Assembly (NCBI RefSeq): GCF_028471945.1
Contig: NZ_CP110128.1
Location: 6,785,001 to 6,849,000, forward strand
DNA from: Pseudomonas sp. WJP1
Lineage (GTDB): Bacteria; Pseudomonadota; Gammaproteobacteria; Pseudomonadales; Pseudomonadaceae
Length of the DNA stretch: 64,000 nt
Reading direction: 5' to 3'
The position numbers and the translations under genes are program-made. Positions within the stretch are counted from its first letter, which is position 1. Each line of letters starts with the position of its first letter. This document shows positions 18,557-30,163 of this stretch, piece after piece. Under the pieces are notes generated by a model, which was not told where the DNA came from, did no database searches, and was given only the letters and a program-made list of their open reading frames with translations.

Positions 18557-18886
18557 TTAGATGTTGGCGTCGAGGAAAGCCGCCAGTTGCGACTTCGACA
18601 GTGCGCCGACCTTGGTCGCTTCAACGTTGCCGTTCTTGAACAGCATCAGCGTCGGGATACCACGCACGCCGTGCTTGGCGGGGGTTTCCTGGTTTTCATC
18701 GATGTTCAGCTTGGCAACGGTCAGCTTGCCTTTGTAAGTCTCTGCAATTTCGTCCAGGACAGGAGCGATCATTTTGCAAGGGCCGCACCACTCAGCCCAG
18801 TAGTCGACCAGTACAGCGCCTTCAGCCTTGAGTACGTCGGCCTCGAAGCTAGCGTCGCTAACGTGTTTGATAAGATCGCTGCTCAT
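18557..18886 (-). CDS. trxA: Thioredoxin 1
   Basis: A 109-residue cytosolic disulfide reductase. The active site WCGPC has its cysteines at residues 34 and 37, and the cis-proline loop GIPTLMLF is present. I took the ATG at 18886 ([14 protein letters not shown]); the frame extends 14 codons upstream but that part does not resemble thioredoxin. It lies upstream of rho on the same strand, the usual trxA-rho order, with its own terminator between. Confidence 0.95.
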   Translation of the reverse strand: MSSDLIKHVSDASFEADVLKAEGAVLVDYWAEWCGPCKMIAPVLDEIAETYKGKLTVAKLNIDENQETPAKHGVRGIPTLMLFKNGNVEATKVGALSKSQLAAFLDANI

Positions 18887-19007
18887 GGAATTCTCCAGGG
18901 TTGTAAGCAAAAAAACGTGGCCCATCATAACGGCCCTTCCCTCGTTCAGGAAGGTGCAGATGATTGAGTCTCGCTATGGTGTTCCATGAGTTTGGGTATA
19001 GCCCAGG

Positions 19008-19715
19008 TCACGCCGTGGCGGGAGCGACGAAGGCAATTCCAGTGCGTAGCGCCGCGTTGCGCACGTGTTCGTGCATGGCCTTTTGCGCAGCCCCCGAGGT
19101 CCGGCGCGCCAGCGCGCGAAGGATTTTGCGGTGTTCCTGCCAGGTTTCCATGGCCCGCTCGGCCCGGATGAACGGTAGCTTCTGGCTTTCCAGGAAGATG
19201 TCGGCGCTGGCGGTCAGGATGCTCAGCATCGCCTGGTTGCCGCTGGCCAGCAAAATGCGTCGGTGGAATTCAAAGTCCAGGCGGGCCGCCGCTTCGAAGT
19301 CGCCCCGCTTGAGTTCGTCGCGCATGGCGGCGACGTTATCTTCCAGTGCATCGAGCTCATCGATGCTCAAGGTCACGGCCGCCAGCCCCGCAGCGAAGCC
19401 CTCCAGCGCATAACGCAACTGGAAGATATCCAGGGGCGAAGCCTGTGCCGCAAACGGCCAACCGGGTGCCGCCTCGCCTCGGGGCAGCTCCACGGGCGCC
19501 TGCACGAACACGCCTTTACCCGGCTGGATATTGATGACACCCAGGGCGCTGAGCGATGACAACGCCTCGCGCAACGATGCCCGACTGACGCCCAATTGCA
19601 CGGCCAGGTCCCGTTGCGAGGGCAAGGCATCCCCCGGACCGAAACCCTGTTCGGTGATCAGTTTGCGGATGGCTTGCAGCGCCACTTCAGGTACGGCACG
19701 AGAGATCGAATTCAT
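19008..19715 (-). CDS. FadR-subfamily GntR transcriptional regulator
   Basis: A 235-residue regulator. The N-terminal winged helix shows GDALPSQRDLAVQLGVSRASLREALSSLSALGVI (about residues 27-60). The C-terminal all-helical FCD effector domain has the LRYALEGFAAGLAA ... DFEFHRRILLASGNQ ... EHRKILRAL pattern with metal-binding-type residues. Start MNSISRAVPEVALQ at 19715. It is divergent from an amino-acid ABC transporter operon and is likely its local regulator, binding in the 256-nt gap. A near-palindrome TGGTCTGAACA around 19850 could be the operator, but it does not fully fit the FadR-family TNGTNNNACNA pattern. Confidence 0.85.
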   Translation of the reverse strand: MNSISRAVPEVALQAIRKLITEQGFGPGDALPSQRDLAVQLGVSRASLREALSSLSALGVINIQPGKGVFVQAPVELPRGEAAPGWPFAAQASPLDIFQLRYALEGFAAGLAAVTLSIDELDALEDNVAAMRDELKRGDFEAAARLDFEFHRRILLASGNQAMLSILTASADIFLESQKLPFIRAERAMETWQEHRKILRALARRTSGAAQKAMHEHVRNAALRTGIAFVAPATA

Positions 19716-19971
19716 GGTTTTCCAGTCGAACCAGGCCAATGTGCGATCAGTTGTAAAGCTATTCGCCGCGCCCGGCAAGTCGTGCCCCATGGGGGTTCGA
19801 TTGCTTTCACGGTTGCGCCATCGGGGTGCGAAAGGCTACCTGACTGTTCAGACCAGTAAGACCGTGCGACGCCAGCAAAACCGCGGCCTGGCGCCCCGAA
19901 GCCGGCATGTTGGCATGGCCCGTGCTCTGTCCATCCGCAGAAATCACTCCTCGAAGATCCGGAGACTTGCC

Positions 19972-20757
19972 ATGACCCAGCGTTACAGCGCCCTCCTCGC
20001 TGCCTTGTTCACCAGCCTCGTGCTGTGTCAGGCCCCCGCCCACGCCGACGCTCTGGAAGATGTGGTCAAGCGCGGCGTGCTCAAGGTCGCCGTACCGCAG
20101 GACTTCCCGCCCTTCGGCTCGGTCGGCCCGGACATGAAGCCCCGCGGCCTGGATATCGACACCGCCAAACTGCTGGCCGACCAGCTCAAGGTCAAACTCG
20201 AACTGACCCCGGTCAACAGCACCAACCGCATCCCGTTCCTGACCACCGGCAAGGTCGACCTGGTGATCTCCAGCCTGGGCAAGAACCCCGAGCGGGAAAA
20301 AGTCATCGACTTCTCCCGCGCCTATGCGCCGTTCTATCTCGCCGTGTTCGGTCCGCCGGACGCCGACATCAAGAGCCTGGACGACCTCAAGGGCAAAACC
20401 ATCAGCGTCACCCGTGGCGCCATCGAAGACATCGAACTGACCAAGGTCGCCCCCGAAGGCGTGACCATCAAGCGTTTCGAAGACAACAACTCGACCATCG
20501 CCGCGTACCTGGCCGGGCAAGTGGACCTGATCGCCAGCGGCAACGTGGTGATGGTCGCGATCAGCGAGAAGAGCCCCAAACGCGTGCCGGCGCTGAAAGT
20601 GAAGCTCAAGGACTCGCCCGTCTACGTGGGCGTGAACAAGAACGAGCCGGCGCTGCTGGACAAGGTCAACCAGATCCTCGTGACCGCCAAGAGCGACGGA
20701 GCGCTGGAGAAAAATGCCCTGGCCTGGTTGAAAGAACCGCTGCCGGCCGACCTCTGA
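19972..20757 (+). CDS. Polar amino acid ABC transporter, periplasmic binding protein
   Basis: A 261-residue binding protein with signal peptide (MTQRYSALLAALFTSLVLC, cleavage after AHA). The mature chain shows the family motif GVLKVAVPQDFPPFGSVGPD and the ligand-site segment GKVDLVISSLGKNPEREKVIDFSRAY. Start chosen at 19972 after GGAGACTT. It is the first gene of a four-gene importer (binding protein, two permeases, ATPase) facing a FadR-type regulator. The specific amino acid cannot be assigned from sequence. Confidence 0.9.
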   Translation: MTQRYSALLAALFTSLVLCQAPAHADALEDVVKRGVLKVAVPQDFPPFGSVGPDMKPRGLDIDTAKLLADQLKVKLELTPVNSTNRIPFLTTGKVDLVISSLGKNPEREKVIDFSRAYAPFYLAVFGPPDADIKSLDDLKGKTISVTRGAIEDIELTKVAPEGVTIKRFEDNNSTIAAYLAGQVDLIASGNVVMVAISEKSPKRVPALKVKLKDSPVYVGVNKNEPALLDKVNQILVTAKSDGALEKNALAWLKEPLPADL

Positions 20758-20779
20758 TCCGGCGCGCAGGAGACACGCT

Positions 20780-21448
20780 ATGGCTTATCAGTTCGATTTC
20801 TTGCCGGTGGTGCACAACACCGACCTGTTGCTGCGCGGTGCGTTGTTCACCCTTGAGCTGACGGCCATCGGCGCAGTGCTGGGGGTGGGCCTGGGCATCG
20901 TCGGGGCGCTGGTGCGGGCGTGGAACATCCGCCCCTTCGCCGGGATTTTCGCGGTCTACGTCGAGTTGATCCGCAATACGCCGTTCCTGGTGCAGTTGTT
21001 TTTCATCTTCTTCGGCCTGCCGTCACTGGGCGTGCAGATTTCCGAATGGCAGGCAGCGGTGCTGGCGATGGTGATCAATTTGGGAGCCTATTCGACCGAG
21101 ATCATCCGCGCCGGCGTCCAGGCAATCCCGCGAGGTCAGCTGGAGGCCGCGGCGGCACTGGCGATGACGCGCTTCGAAGCCTTCCGCCACGTGGTGCTGC
21201 TACCGGCGCTGGGCAAGGTCTGGCCGGCCCTGAGCAGCCAGATCATCATCGTCATGCTCGGCTCGGCGGTCTGTTCGCAGATCGCCACCGAAGAGCTGAG
21301 CTTCGCCGCCAACTTCATCCAGTCGCGCAACTTCCGCGCCTTTGAAACCTATGCCCTGACCACGCTGCTCTATCTGTGCATGGCCTTGTTGATCCGCCAG
21401 TTGCTGAACTGGATCGGCCACCGGTTCATTGCAAGGAGCAGCCGATGA
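20780..21448 (+). CDS. Polar amino acid ABC transporter permease 1 (HisM/GltJ-type)
   Basis: A 222-residue inner-membrane permease with about five hydrophobic spans. The family motifs GLGIVGALVRAW, VELIRNTPFLVQLFFIFFGLP and the cytoplasmic EAAAALAMTRFEAFRHVVLLPAL loop that contacts the ATPase are all visible. It follows the binding-protein gene by 22 nt, with an AGGAGA site, and overlaps permease 2 by 4 nt (ATGA). Confidence 0.92.
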   Translation: MAYQFDFLPVVHNTDLLLRGALFTLELTAIGAVLGVGLGIVGALVRAWNIRPFAGIFAVYVELIRNTPFLVQLFFIFFGLPSLGVQISEWQAAVLAMVINLGAYSTEIIRAGVQAIPRGQLEAAAALAMTRFEAFRHVVLLPALGKVWPALSSQIIIVMLGSAVCSQIATEELSFAANFIQSRNFRAFETYALTTLLYLCMALLIRQLLNWIGHRFIARSSR

Positions 21449-22095
21449 GCGATTTCACCTTCTGGGACATCGTGCGCAACCTGCTCACGGGCCTGCAATG
21501 GACACTGGCGTTGTCGCTGGTGGCGTTCGTGGGCGGCGGGCTGATCGGCTTGCTGATCATGCTGATGCGCCTCTCGAACAAACCCCTGCCGCGCAGCTTT
21601 GCCCGCACCTACATCGAACTGTTCCAGGGCACGCCGCTGTTGATGCAGCTGTTCCTGGTGTTCTTCGGGGTGGCGCTGGCAGGGGTGGAGATTTCGCCCT
21701 GGGCCGCGGCGGCAATCGCCCTGACGTTGTTCACCAGCGCCTATCTGGCGGAGATCTGGCGCGGTTGCGTCGAGTCGATCCCCCACGGCCAGTGGGAAGC
21801 CTCGTCGAGCCTGGCGCTGAACCCCCTGGAGCAACTGCGCTACGTGATTTTGCCGCAAGCGTTGCGCATCGCCGTGGCGCCGACCGTGGGTTTCTCGGTG
21901 CAAGTGGTCAAGGGCACTGCCGTGACCTCGATCATCGGCTTCACCGAACTGACCAAGACCGGCGGCATGTTGGCCAACGCCACTTTCGAACCCTTCATGG
22001 TCTACGGCCTGGTCGCCCTCGGCTACTTCCTGCTCTGCTACCCCTTGTCCCTCAGTGCGCGCTACCTGGAAAGGAGACTGCATGCCTCTGCTTAG
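21445..22095 (+). CDS. Polar amino acid ABC transporter permease 2
   Basis: A 216-residue partner permease starting MSDFTFWDIVRNLLTGLQW, preceded by AAGGAGCAG. It shows IELFQGTPLLMQLFLVFFGVALAG and an EASSSLALNPLEQLRYVILPQALR coupling loop. With permease 1 it forms the heterodimeric channel. It overlaps permease 1 by 4 nt and the ATPase gene by 14 nt, so the operon is tightly coupled. Confidence 0.92.
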   Translation: MSDFTFWDIVRNLLTGLQWTLALSLVAFVGGGLIGLLIMLMRLSNKPLPRSFARTYIELFQGTPLLMQLFLVFFGVALAGVEISPWAAAAIALTLFTSAYLAEIWRGCVESIPHGQWEASSSLALNPLEQLRYVILPQALRIAVAPTVGFSVQVVKGTAVTSIIGFTELTKTGGMLANATFEPFMVYGLVALGYFLLCYPLSLSARYLERRLHASA

Positions 22096-22819
22096 AATTT
22101 CCGCCCTGCATAAATACTATGGCGACCACCATGTGCTCAAAGGCATCGACCTGAGTGTCGAGCAAGGCCAGGTGGTGGCGATCATCGGCCGTAGCGGCTC
22201 GGGCAAGTCGACCTTGCTGCGCACCCTCAACGGCCTGGAATCGATCAACGATGGCGTCATCGAAGTCGACGGCGAATACCTCGACGCCGCCCGCGCCGAC
22301 CTGCGCAGCCTGCGGCAGAAAGTCGGGATGGTGTTCCAGCAGTTCAACCTGTTCCCGCACCTGACGGTCGGCGAGAACGTGATGCTCGCGCCGCAGGTGG
22401 TGCAGAAAGTGCCGAAAACCAAGGCCGCCGAACTGGCGCGGCAGATGCTGGAGCGGGTCGGGCTTGGGGAGAAGTTCGATGCCTTCCCCGATCGATTGTC
22501 CGGCGGGCAGCAACAGCGGGTGGCGATTGCCCGTGCGCTGGCGATGTCGCCCAAGGTATTGCTGTGCGACGAAATCACCTCGGCGCTCGACCCCGAGCTG
22601 GTCAACGAAGTGCTGAGCGTGGTTCGGCAACTGGCCAAGGAAGGCATGACGCTGATCATGGTCACCCATGAGATGCGTTTTGCCCGGGAGGTTGGGGACA
22701 AATTGGTGTTCATGCATCAGGGGTTGGTGCATGAGGTGGGTGATCCGAAGGAGTTGTTTGCCAATCCGCAGACGGTGGAGCTGGCGAATTTCATTGGGAC
22801 AGTAGAGGCGGTGGGCTGA
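22082..22819 (+). CDS. Polar amino acid ABC transporter ATPase
   Basis: A 245-residue ATPase (HisP/GlnQ type). Walker A GRSGSGKST (about 35-43), Q-loop VFQQFNLFPHLTVGENV, signature LSGGQQQRVAIARALAMSP, Walker B LLCDEITSALDPEL and the H-loop MVTHEM are intact. The start MPLLRISALHKYYG at 22082 is preceded by AAAGGAGACTGC inside the permease 2 gene. It ends the transporter operon; a REP doublet follows. Confidence 0.95.
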   Translation: MPLLRISALHKYYGDHHVLKGIDLSVEQGQVVAIIGRSGSGKSTLLRTLNGLESINDGVIEVDGEYLDAARADLRSLRQKVGMVFQQFNLFPHLTVGENVMLAPQVVQKVPKTKAAELARQMLERVGLGEKFDAFPDRLSGGQQQRVAIARALAMSPKVLLCDEITSALDPELVNEVLSVVRQLAKEGMTLIMVTHEMRFAREVGDKLVFMHQGLVHEVGDPKELFANPQTVELANFIGTVEAVG

Positions 22820-22845
22820 AGGCTCTTCGGTGCCTGTCAGGCCGT

Positions 22846-22937
22846 CTTCGCGGGCAAGCCCGCTCCCACAGGTTTTGTGTCGATCACAGAATTGTGAATT
22901 TACACCGATCACTGTGGGAGCGGGCTTGCCCGCGAAG
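22846..22937. repeat. REP doublet, class B, 92 nt
   Basis: Inverted arms CTTCGCGGGCAAGCCCGCTC. The linker itself contains partly self-complementary CACAGAATTGTG. Confidence 0.9.
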
Positions 22938-23054
22938 GGGCCGGCGGCTACATCGCAAATCCCTAATGGGAACGATCGGCTTTGAACACAACGCGTTGGC
23001 GCCAGCCTGTGATCGTGGCACGATGTCGAGGTTAACGACCGAGACCCCCTGACC

Positions 23055-24557
23055 ATGCCGCAATCCCAAGCCAAGAATCTGTCCCTGATCGCCGCAATCG
23101 ACCTGGGCTCCAACAGCTTTCACATGGTCGTGGCCAAGGCCCAGAACGGCGAAATCCGCATTCTCGAACGTCTCGGGGAGAAGGTTCAGCTGGCCGCCGG
23201 TATCGACGACGAACGGCACCTCAGCGAAGAATCCATGCAGCGCGGGCTCGATTGCCTCAAGCGTTTCGCCCAACTGATCAACGGTATGCCCACGGGCGCC
23301 GTGCGGATCGTCGGCACCAACGCCCTGCGTGAAGCCCGTAACCGCAACGAATTCATCCACCGCGCCGAAGAAATCCTCGGCCACCCGGTGGAAGTCATCT
23401 CCGGCCGTGAAGAAGCGCGCCTGATCTATCTCGGCGTGTCCCACACCCTCGCCGACACCCCGGGCAAACGCCTGGTGGCCGACATCGGCGGCGGCAGTAC
23501 CGAATTCATCATCGGCCAGCGTTTCGAGCCATTGTTGCGCGAAAGCCTGCAGATGGGCTGCGTCAGCTACACCCAGCGTTACTTCAAGGATGGCAAGATC
23601 ACCCCGGCCCGCTACGCCCAGGCGTATACGGCAGCACGGCTGGAGATCATGAGCATCGAACACGCCCTGCATCGCCTGACCTGGGATGAAGCCATCGGCT
23701 CCTCGGGCACCATCCGCGCCATCGGCCTGGCGCTGAAGGCCGGCGGCCACGGCAGCGGCGAAGTGAATGCCGAAGGCCTGTCCTGGCTCAAGCGCAAGCT
23801 GATCAAACTGGGCGATGTCGAGAAAATCGACTTCGAAGGCATCAAGCCGGACCGTCGGGCGATTTTCCCGGCCGGCCTGGCGATCCTCGAAGCCATCTTC
23901 GATTCCCTTGAACTGCAACGCATGGACCACTGTGAAGGCGCGTTGCGCGAAGGCGTGCTCTATGACCTGCTGGGTCGCCATCATCACGAAGACGTGCGTG
24001 AACGCACCCTGACCTCGCTGATGGAGCGTTATCACGTCGACCTGGAACAGGCGGTGCGAGTCGAACGCAAGGCCCTGCATGCCTTCGATCAGGTGGCCAG
24101 GGACTGGGACCTGGAAGACGGCGTCTGGCGCGAACTGCTCGGCTGGGCGGCCAAGGTGCATGAAGTGGGCCTGGACATCGCCCACTATCAGTATCACAAG
24201 CACGGCGCCTACCTGATCGAGCACTCGGACCTGGCCGGCTTCTCCCGCGAGGACCAGCTGATGCTCGCACTGCTGGTTCGCGGTCACCGCCGCAACATTC
24301 CCAAGGACAAGTTCGCCGATTTCGGCGATGACGGCATCAAGCTGATTCGCCTGTGCGTGCTGCTGCGCTTCGCGATCCTGTTCCATCACATCCGCGGCAC
24401 CCAGCAAATGCCCCAGGTGGAACTGAACGCCAATGGCAACTGCCTGGAAGTGGTGTTCCCGGAGCACTGGCTGGAAGACAACCAACTGACTCAGGCCGAC
24501 TTCGAGATCGAAGCGCAGTGGCTCACGCGCGTGGATACCGTACTGACCGTTCGCTGA
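23055..24557 (+). CDS. ppx: Exopolyphosphatase
   Basis: A 500-residue enzyme that releases phosphate from the ends of polyphosphate, and may also hydrolyse pppGpp as Ppx/GppA proteins do. The actin-like ATPase core shows [13 protein letters not shown] (about 14-26) and [14 protein letters not shown] (about 141-154). A C-terminal HD-like helical domain includes [29 protein letters not shown]. It converges on ppk, with a REP doublet and bidirectional terminator between. Confidence 0.95.
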   Translation: MPQSQAKNLSLIAAIDLGSNSFHMVVAKAQNGEIRILERLGEKVQLAAGIDDERHLSEESMQRGLDCLKRFAQLINGMPTGAVRIVGTNALREARNRNEFIHRAEEILGHPVEVISGREEARLIYLGVSHTLADTPGKRLVADIGGGSTEFIIGQRFEPLLRESLQMGCVSYTQRYFKDGKITPARYAQAYTAARLEIMSIEHALHRLTWDEAIGSSGTIRAIGLALKAGGHGSGEVNAEGLSWLKRKLIKLGDVEKIDFEGIKPDRRAIFPAGLAILEAIFDSLELQRMDHCEGALREGVLYDLLGRHHHEDVRERTLTSLMERYHVDLEQAVRVERKALHAFDQVARDWDLEDGVWRELLGWAAKVHEVGLDIAHYQYHKHGAYLIEHSDLAGFSREDQLMLALLVRGHRRNIPKDKFADFGDDGIKLIRLCVLLRFAILFHHIRGTQQMPQVELNANGNCLEVVFPEHWLEDNQLTQADFEIEAQWLTRVDTVLTVR

Positions 24558-24572
24558 ACCCCCGCCCCCCCC

Positions 24573-24672
24573 TGTAGGAGCGAGCCTGCTCGCGAAAAAC
24601 CTGTTGGCGCCGCGTGCTTTCAGGCAGCACGCGTCATCGTTCACGTCCATCGCGAGCAGGCTCGCTCCTACA
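24573..24672. repeat. REP doublet (REPIN), class A, 100 nt, linker inverted
   Basis: The outer arms match the elements at 804, 7069 and 14350. The linker aligns with theirs only when reverse-complemented, so this copy is inserted in the opposite orientation. Confidence 0.9.
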
Positions 24673-24690
24673 AGGGGCCGCGGTGGAAAC

Positions 24691-24723
24691 AAAAATGGCG
24701 ATCCGCAGGGATCGCCATTTTTT
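24691..24723. terminator. Bidirectional terminator between ppx and ppk
   Basis: Perfect stem AAAAATGGCGATCC / GGATCGCCATTTTT with a GCAG loop; T-tracts are present on both strands. Confidence 0.9.
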
Positions 24724-24737
24724 ACCTCGTGCCGGTG

Positions 24738-26960
24738 TTACCGAACCGTCAGGATCGGGCTACCCAACCGCTCCAGCAATGTCGCCTGGGCACTGCGCGG
24801 GTTCTGGTTGCCGGTCGGCGTGTTGCGGATGTAACGACCGTCCGACTGCAGGCTCCAGCTGTGGGTGTTATCGGTCAGATACAGCTCCAGCTCTTTCTTG
24901 ACCCGCATGATCAGCTTCTTGCCTTCCACCGGGAAGCAAGTCTCGACGCGCTTGTCGAGGTTGCGCTCCATCCAGTCGGCGCTGGAGAGGAACATCTGCT
25001 CATCGCCGCCATTGAGGAAGTAGAAGACCCGGGTGTGTTCCAGGAAGCGACCGATGATCGAGCGTACGTGGATGTTGTGCGACACCCCGGCGATGCCCGG
25101 CCGCAGGCAGCACATGCCACGCACTACCAGGTCGATGCGCACGCCCGACTGGCTGGCCTTGTACAGCGCGCGGATGATCTTCGGATCGGTCAGCGAGTTG
25201 AACTTGGCGATGATGTGCGCCGGTTTGCCGTCGAGGGCGAACTGGGTTTCGCGGGCAATCATGTCGAGCATGCCCTTTTTCAGGGTAAACGGCGCATGCA
25301 GCAGCTTCTTCATGCGCAGCGTCTTGCCCATGCCGATCAACTGGCTGAACAGTTTGCCGACGTCTTCGCACAGGGCGTCGTCGGAGGTCAGCAGGCTGTA
25401 GTCGGTGTACAGGCGGGCGTTGCCGGCGTGGTAGTTACCCGTACCAAGGTGCGCGTAACGCACGATCTCACCCGCTTCGCGGCGCAGGATCAGCATCATC
25501 TTGGCGTGGGTCTTGAAGCCGACCACACCGTAGATCACCACCGCACCGGCCGCTTGCAGACGGCTGGCCAGTTGCAGGTTGGATTCTTCATCGAACCGCG
25601 CGCGCAATTCGATCACCGCGGTGACTTCCTTGCCGTTACGCGCCGCGTCCACCAACGCATCGACGATTTCCGAGTTGGCGCCGGAGCGATACAGGGTCTG
25701 ACGCACCGCCAGCACGTGCGGGTCCTTGGCGGCCTGGCGCAGCAGGTCGACCACCGGGGTGAACGACTCGAACGGGTGCAGCAGCAGGATGTCCTGCTTG
25801 CTGATCACGCTGAAGATGTTCTCGCTGTTTTGCAGCAGTTTCGGGATCTGCGGGGTAAACGGCAGGTACTGCAGCTCGCGCTGGCTGTCCAGGCCGGTGA
25901 TGCTGAACAGACGCGTCAGGTTCACCGGGCCGTTGACCTGATACAGCTCGGTTTCGCTCAGGTTGAATTGCTTGAGCAGGTAATCGGACAGGTGTTTCGG
26001 GCAGGTATCGGCTACCTCCAGGCGCACCGCGTCGCCATAACGACGGGAGAACAATTCGCCACGCAGGGCACGCGCCAGGTCTTCGACATCCTCGGAGTCC
26101 AGCGCCAGGTCGGCGTTTCGGGTCAGGCGGAACTGGTAGCAGCCCTTGACCTTCATGCCCTGGAACAAGTCATCGGCGTGGGCGTGGATCATCGACGACA
26201 GGAACACATAGTTGTCGCCAGCGCCGCCGACTTCTTCCGGCACCTTGATGATGCGCGGCAGCAGGCGCGGTGCCGGGATGATCGCCAGGCCGGAGTCGCG
26301 ACCGAAGGCATCGATGCCTTCGAGCTCGACGATGAAGTTCAGGCTCTTGTTGACCAGCAATGGGAACGGGTGCGTCGGGTCGAGGCCGATCGGGGTGATG
26401 ATCGGGGCGATTTCGTCGCGGAAATAGCGCCGGACCCAGGTCTTGAGCTTGGTGGTCCAGTTGCGGCGACGGATGAAGCGGACCTGATGCTTTTCCAGTT
26501 CCGGCAGCAGAATGTCGTTGAGGATCGCGTACTGACGGTCAACGTGACCGTGCACCAGTTCACTGATGCGGGCCAGGGCCTGGTGCGGTTGCAAGCCGTC
26601 GGCACCGGCCTGTTCCCGGGCAAAGGTGATCTGCTTCTTGAGGCCGGCGACGCGAATCTCGAAGAACTCGTCCAGGTTGCTGGAGAAGATCAGCAGGAAC
26701 TTCAGGCGCTCCAGCAGCGGGTAGGACTCGTCCAGTGCCTGTTCCAGCACGCGGATATTGAACTGCAGTTGCGACAGCTCACGGTGGATGTACAGGCTGC
26801 TGTCATCCAGGCCGGGAATGGCAATCGCCGGCGCTGCCACAGCGGTCTCGACGACCGCCGCGGGCGGAGCTGGCTCCAGCTCCGGCGGGGTCTCGTCGAC
26901 TTGCTCCACCACAGGTTGAGCGTCTTTTACGGCCACTTCAGTGAGTACTTCGGTATTCAT
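24738..26960 (-). CDS. ppk: Polyphosphate kinase 1
   Basis: A 740-residue enzyme that makes polyphosphate from ATP. The start is [16 protein letters not shown]; the first 45 or so residues form a low-complexity Ala/Pro/Glu leader before the conserved [19 protein letters not shown]. The catalytic histidine region [20 protein letters not shown] places the likely phosphorylated His at about residue 504. The PLD-like C-terminal domains follow. It starts 18 nt after hemB on the same strand, probably as one transcript, and is convergent with ppx. Confidence 0.96.
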   Translation of the reverse strand: MNTEVLTEVAVKDAQPVVEQVDETPPELEPAPPAAVVETAVAAPAIAIPGLDDSSLYIHRELSQLQFNIRVLEQALDESYPLLERLKFLLIFSSNLDEFFEIRVAGLKKQITFAREQAGADGLQPHQALARISELVHGHVDRQYAILNDILLPELEKHQVRFIRRRNWTTKLKTWVRRYFRDEIAPIITPIGLDPTHPFPLLVNKSLNFIVELEGIDAFGRDSGLAIIPAPRLLPRIIKVPEEVGGAGDNYVFLSSMIHAHADDLFQGMKVKGCYQFRLTRNADLALDSEDVEDLARALRGELFSRRYGDAVRLEVADTCPKHLSDYLLKQFNLSETELYQVNGPVNLTRLFSITGLDSQRELQYLPFTPQIPKLLQNSENIFSVISKQDILLLHPFESFTPVVDLLRQAAKDPHVLAVRQTLYRSGANSEIVDALVDAARNGKEVTAVIELRARFDEESNLQLASRLQAAGAVVIYGVVGFKTHAKMMLILRREAGEIVRYAHLGTGNYHAGNARLYTDYSLLTSDDALCEDVGKLFSQLIGMGKTLRMKKLLHAPFTLKKGMLDMIARETQFALDGKPAHIIAKFNSLTDPKIIRALYKASQSGVRIDLVVRGMCCLRPGIAGVSHNIHVRSIIGRFLEHTRVFYFLNGGDEQMFLSSADWMERNLDKRVETCFPVEGKKLIMRVKKELELYLTDNTHSWSLQSDGRYIRNTPTGNQNPRSAQATLLERLGSPILTVR

Positions 26961-26978
26961 CGAATGTTCCTGGGAGGG

Positions 26979-28118
<1,140 letters not shown>

Positions 28119-28199
28119 TCACGTCGAGACACATTTGGACACTTTCCTGAATGTGTACGAAGGGTTAGGCTGCGCGTTCATTTCGCCAGCACCCAGACA

Positions 28200-28832
28200 A
28201 TGCTCCAACAATTCCTGCATGACTTCGGCTACTTTGCCCTTTTCCTAGGCACGTTCTTCGAAGGCGAAACCATCCTGGTGCTCGCGGGCTTCCTCGCGTT
28301 CCGTGGATACATGGACATCAACCTGGTGGTGGTCGTGGCGTTCTTCGGCAGCTATGCCGGCGATCAGCTGTGGTACTTCCTGGGACGCAAGCACGGGCGC
28401 AAGTTGCTGGCACGCAAACCGCGCTGGCAGCTGATGGGGGATCGTGCGCTGGAGCACATCCGCAAGCATCCGGACATCTGGGTCCTGAGCTTTCGCTTCG
28501 TCTACGGCCTGCGCACCGTGATGCCGGTGGCGATTGGCCTGTCGGGCTATCCACCGGGCCGTTATCTGCTGCTCAACGGGATTGGCGCCGCGATCTGGGC
28601 CACCGCACTGGCGGCGGCGGCCTATCACTTCGGCGCAGTACTGGAAGGGATGCTCGGCAGCATCAAGAAGTACGAACTTTGGGTGCTTGGTGCCCTGCTC
28701 GTCCTCGGACTTGGCCTGTGGATGCGCCGCCGGTTCAAGAATGCTCGCCTGGCCAAGCAGATCTATGCCGACGAGCAAGCCCTGAAGGCCCAAAAGCACA
28801 ATACCGGCAACCCTAAGACGCCAGTCGAGTAA
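28200..28832 (+). CDS. DedA family membrane protein
   Basis: A 210-residue inner-membrane protein of the DedA/VTT group, proposed to flip lipids such as undecaprenyl phosphate or phosphatidylethanolamine. The motifs FFEGETILVLAGFLAFRG (about 19-36), GSYAGDQLWYFLGRKHGRKLL and the FRFVYGLRTVMPVAIGLSGYPPGRYLLLNGIGAAIW loop carry the conserved acidic and arginine residues. Its last 20 nt overlap the convergent fatty acid hydroxylase gene. Confidence 0.88.
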   Translation: MLQQFLHDFGYFALFLGTFFEGETILVLAGFLAFRGYMDINLVVVVAFFGSYAGDQLWYFLGRKHGRKLLARKPRWQLMGDRALEHIRKHPDIWVLSFRFVYGLRTVMPVAIGLSGYPPGRYLLLNGIGAAIWATALAAAAYHFGAVLEGMLGSIKKYELWVLGALLVLGLGLWMRRRFKNARLAKQIYADEQALKAQKHNTGNPKTPVE

Positions 28833-30048
28833 ACCGGTTTCTGCAGCAGTAGAGCCCGATACCGCTGATCAGACTGTAACTGAGCAGGCCGACCCAGCCC
28901 ACCGCGCTGGCCGGCCACAGCCCCACCAGCGGCGCCAGCCATACCAGCGGCACATTCGATGCCAGGCGCAGCAACTCCAGCTTCAGCGCCCACGGGCGAT
29001 TCTCCAGGGCCACGCCCAGGACGAACAGGCCCAACGCCACAGCCCCCCAGCCCAGCACCAACGCAGCCGTCGACAAGCTGGGCGCAAAGTTCATCAAATA
29101 ACTGCCCAGTGCGACGTAGACGCAGAACTGCAGCAGCACGTAGAGCTGCTGACGCCCGTCCAGCGGCACTTCAAATTTGCGGAACTGGCTCAGGTCCGGT
29201 TTGTTCATCGGGTACCTGGCCGCCACGTCCGCCGGCCGCCAGCCAGTGCGCATGAACCAGATCCGCAGCTTGTCCCAGGTGCTTTCGGCACGCCGCGCGT
29301 CCGCCCACAACTGGGCGTAGAACTGCATGTTGGCCCACACCGGGTTCCAGCTCGCCAGCGGCGTGGTCACGCCGAAAATCACCGGTTCGTTGTCGTCCTC
29401 TTCCTGGAACGAGCCGAATAGACGGTCCCAAATAATGAACACGCCGCCGTAGTTGCGATCCATGTAGAGAGCGTTCTGTGCATGGTGGGCCCGATGATTG
29501 GATGGCGTGACGAAAAACCACTCGAACCAGCCGAGCTTGGGAATGTGCCGGGTATGCACCCAGAACTGATACAGCAGGTTCAGCGCCGCGACGCTGACGA
29601 ACACCAGCAACGGCACACCGACGACGGCCATGGGCAGGTAGAAGATCCAGCTCAGCAGGAACCCGGTACTGGTCTGGCGCAGGGCGGTGGAGAGGTTGTA
29701 GTCCTCGCTTTGGTGATGCACCGAATGCGCGGCCCAGAGAATATTGCGCTCGTGGCCCATGCGGTGCAGCCAGTAGTAGCAGAAATCGTAAAGGACGAAG
29801 GCGAATACCCAGACCCAGACGCTGTCGGCCGAGAGTTCGAACAGCGCCAGGTGCTTGAGGGCGAACGCATAGGTCACCAACCCCACGCCTTTGGTCAACA
29901 GGCCCGTGGTGGTCGACAGCACGCCGGTGCTGATGCTGTTGATCGCGTCCGCCAACCGATAGTTGCTGACCCCGCGCCAACGGTCGGCCAGCAGCTCGAC
30001 AGCGATCAGCACAAAGAAAAACGGCACCGCATACAGAATGAAGTCCAT
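28813..30048 (-). CDS. Sterol desaturase / fatty acid hydroxylase superfamily protein
   Basis: A 411-residue integral membrane di-iron enzyme. The histidine clusters expected to hold two irons are HRMGHE, AAHSVHHQSEDYN and HRAHHAQN, between about residues 95 and 190. Several hydrophobic spans lie before and after, with an extra C-terminal membrane region of about 120 residues. Substrate is unknown: lipid, fatty acid or ornithine lipid hydroxylation are all possible. Confidence 0.87.
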   Translation of the reverse strand: MDFILYAVPFFFVLIAVELLADRWRGVSNYRLADAINSISTGVLSTTTGLLTKGVGLVTYAFALKHLALFELSADSVWVWVFAFVLYDFCYYWLHRMGHERNILWAAHSVHHQSEDYNLSTALRQTSTGFLLSWIFYLPMAVVGVPLLVFVSVAALNLLYQFWVHTRHIPKLGWFEWFFVTPSNHRAHHAQNALYMDRNYGGVFIIWDRLFGSFQEEDDNEPVIFGVTTPLASWNPVWANMQFYAQLWADARRAESTWDKLRIWFMRTGWRPADVAARYPMNKPDLSQFRKFEVPLDGRQQLYVLLQFCVYVALGSYLMNFAPSLSTAALVLGWGAVALGLFVLGVALENRPWALKLELLRLASNVPLVWLAPLVGLWPASAVGWVGLLSYSLISGIGLYCCRNRFTRLAS

Positions 30049-30163
30049 GACGCGCCCTGATGGGAATCTTGAGGACAGATCCTATGTGTAGCCTCGAATT
30101 ATCCCTATGGCAACGAGTGACAAATTAGTGGACATTTAACGCCATGAATCTGGAGAAAAGCCC

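Noticed and set aside
22884..24692. 602-codon open frame on the minus strand
   Set aside because: Antisense of ppx, running through REP doublets at both ends; no family features.
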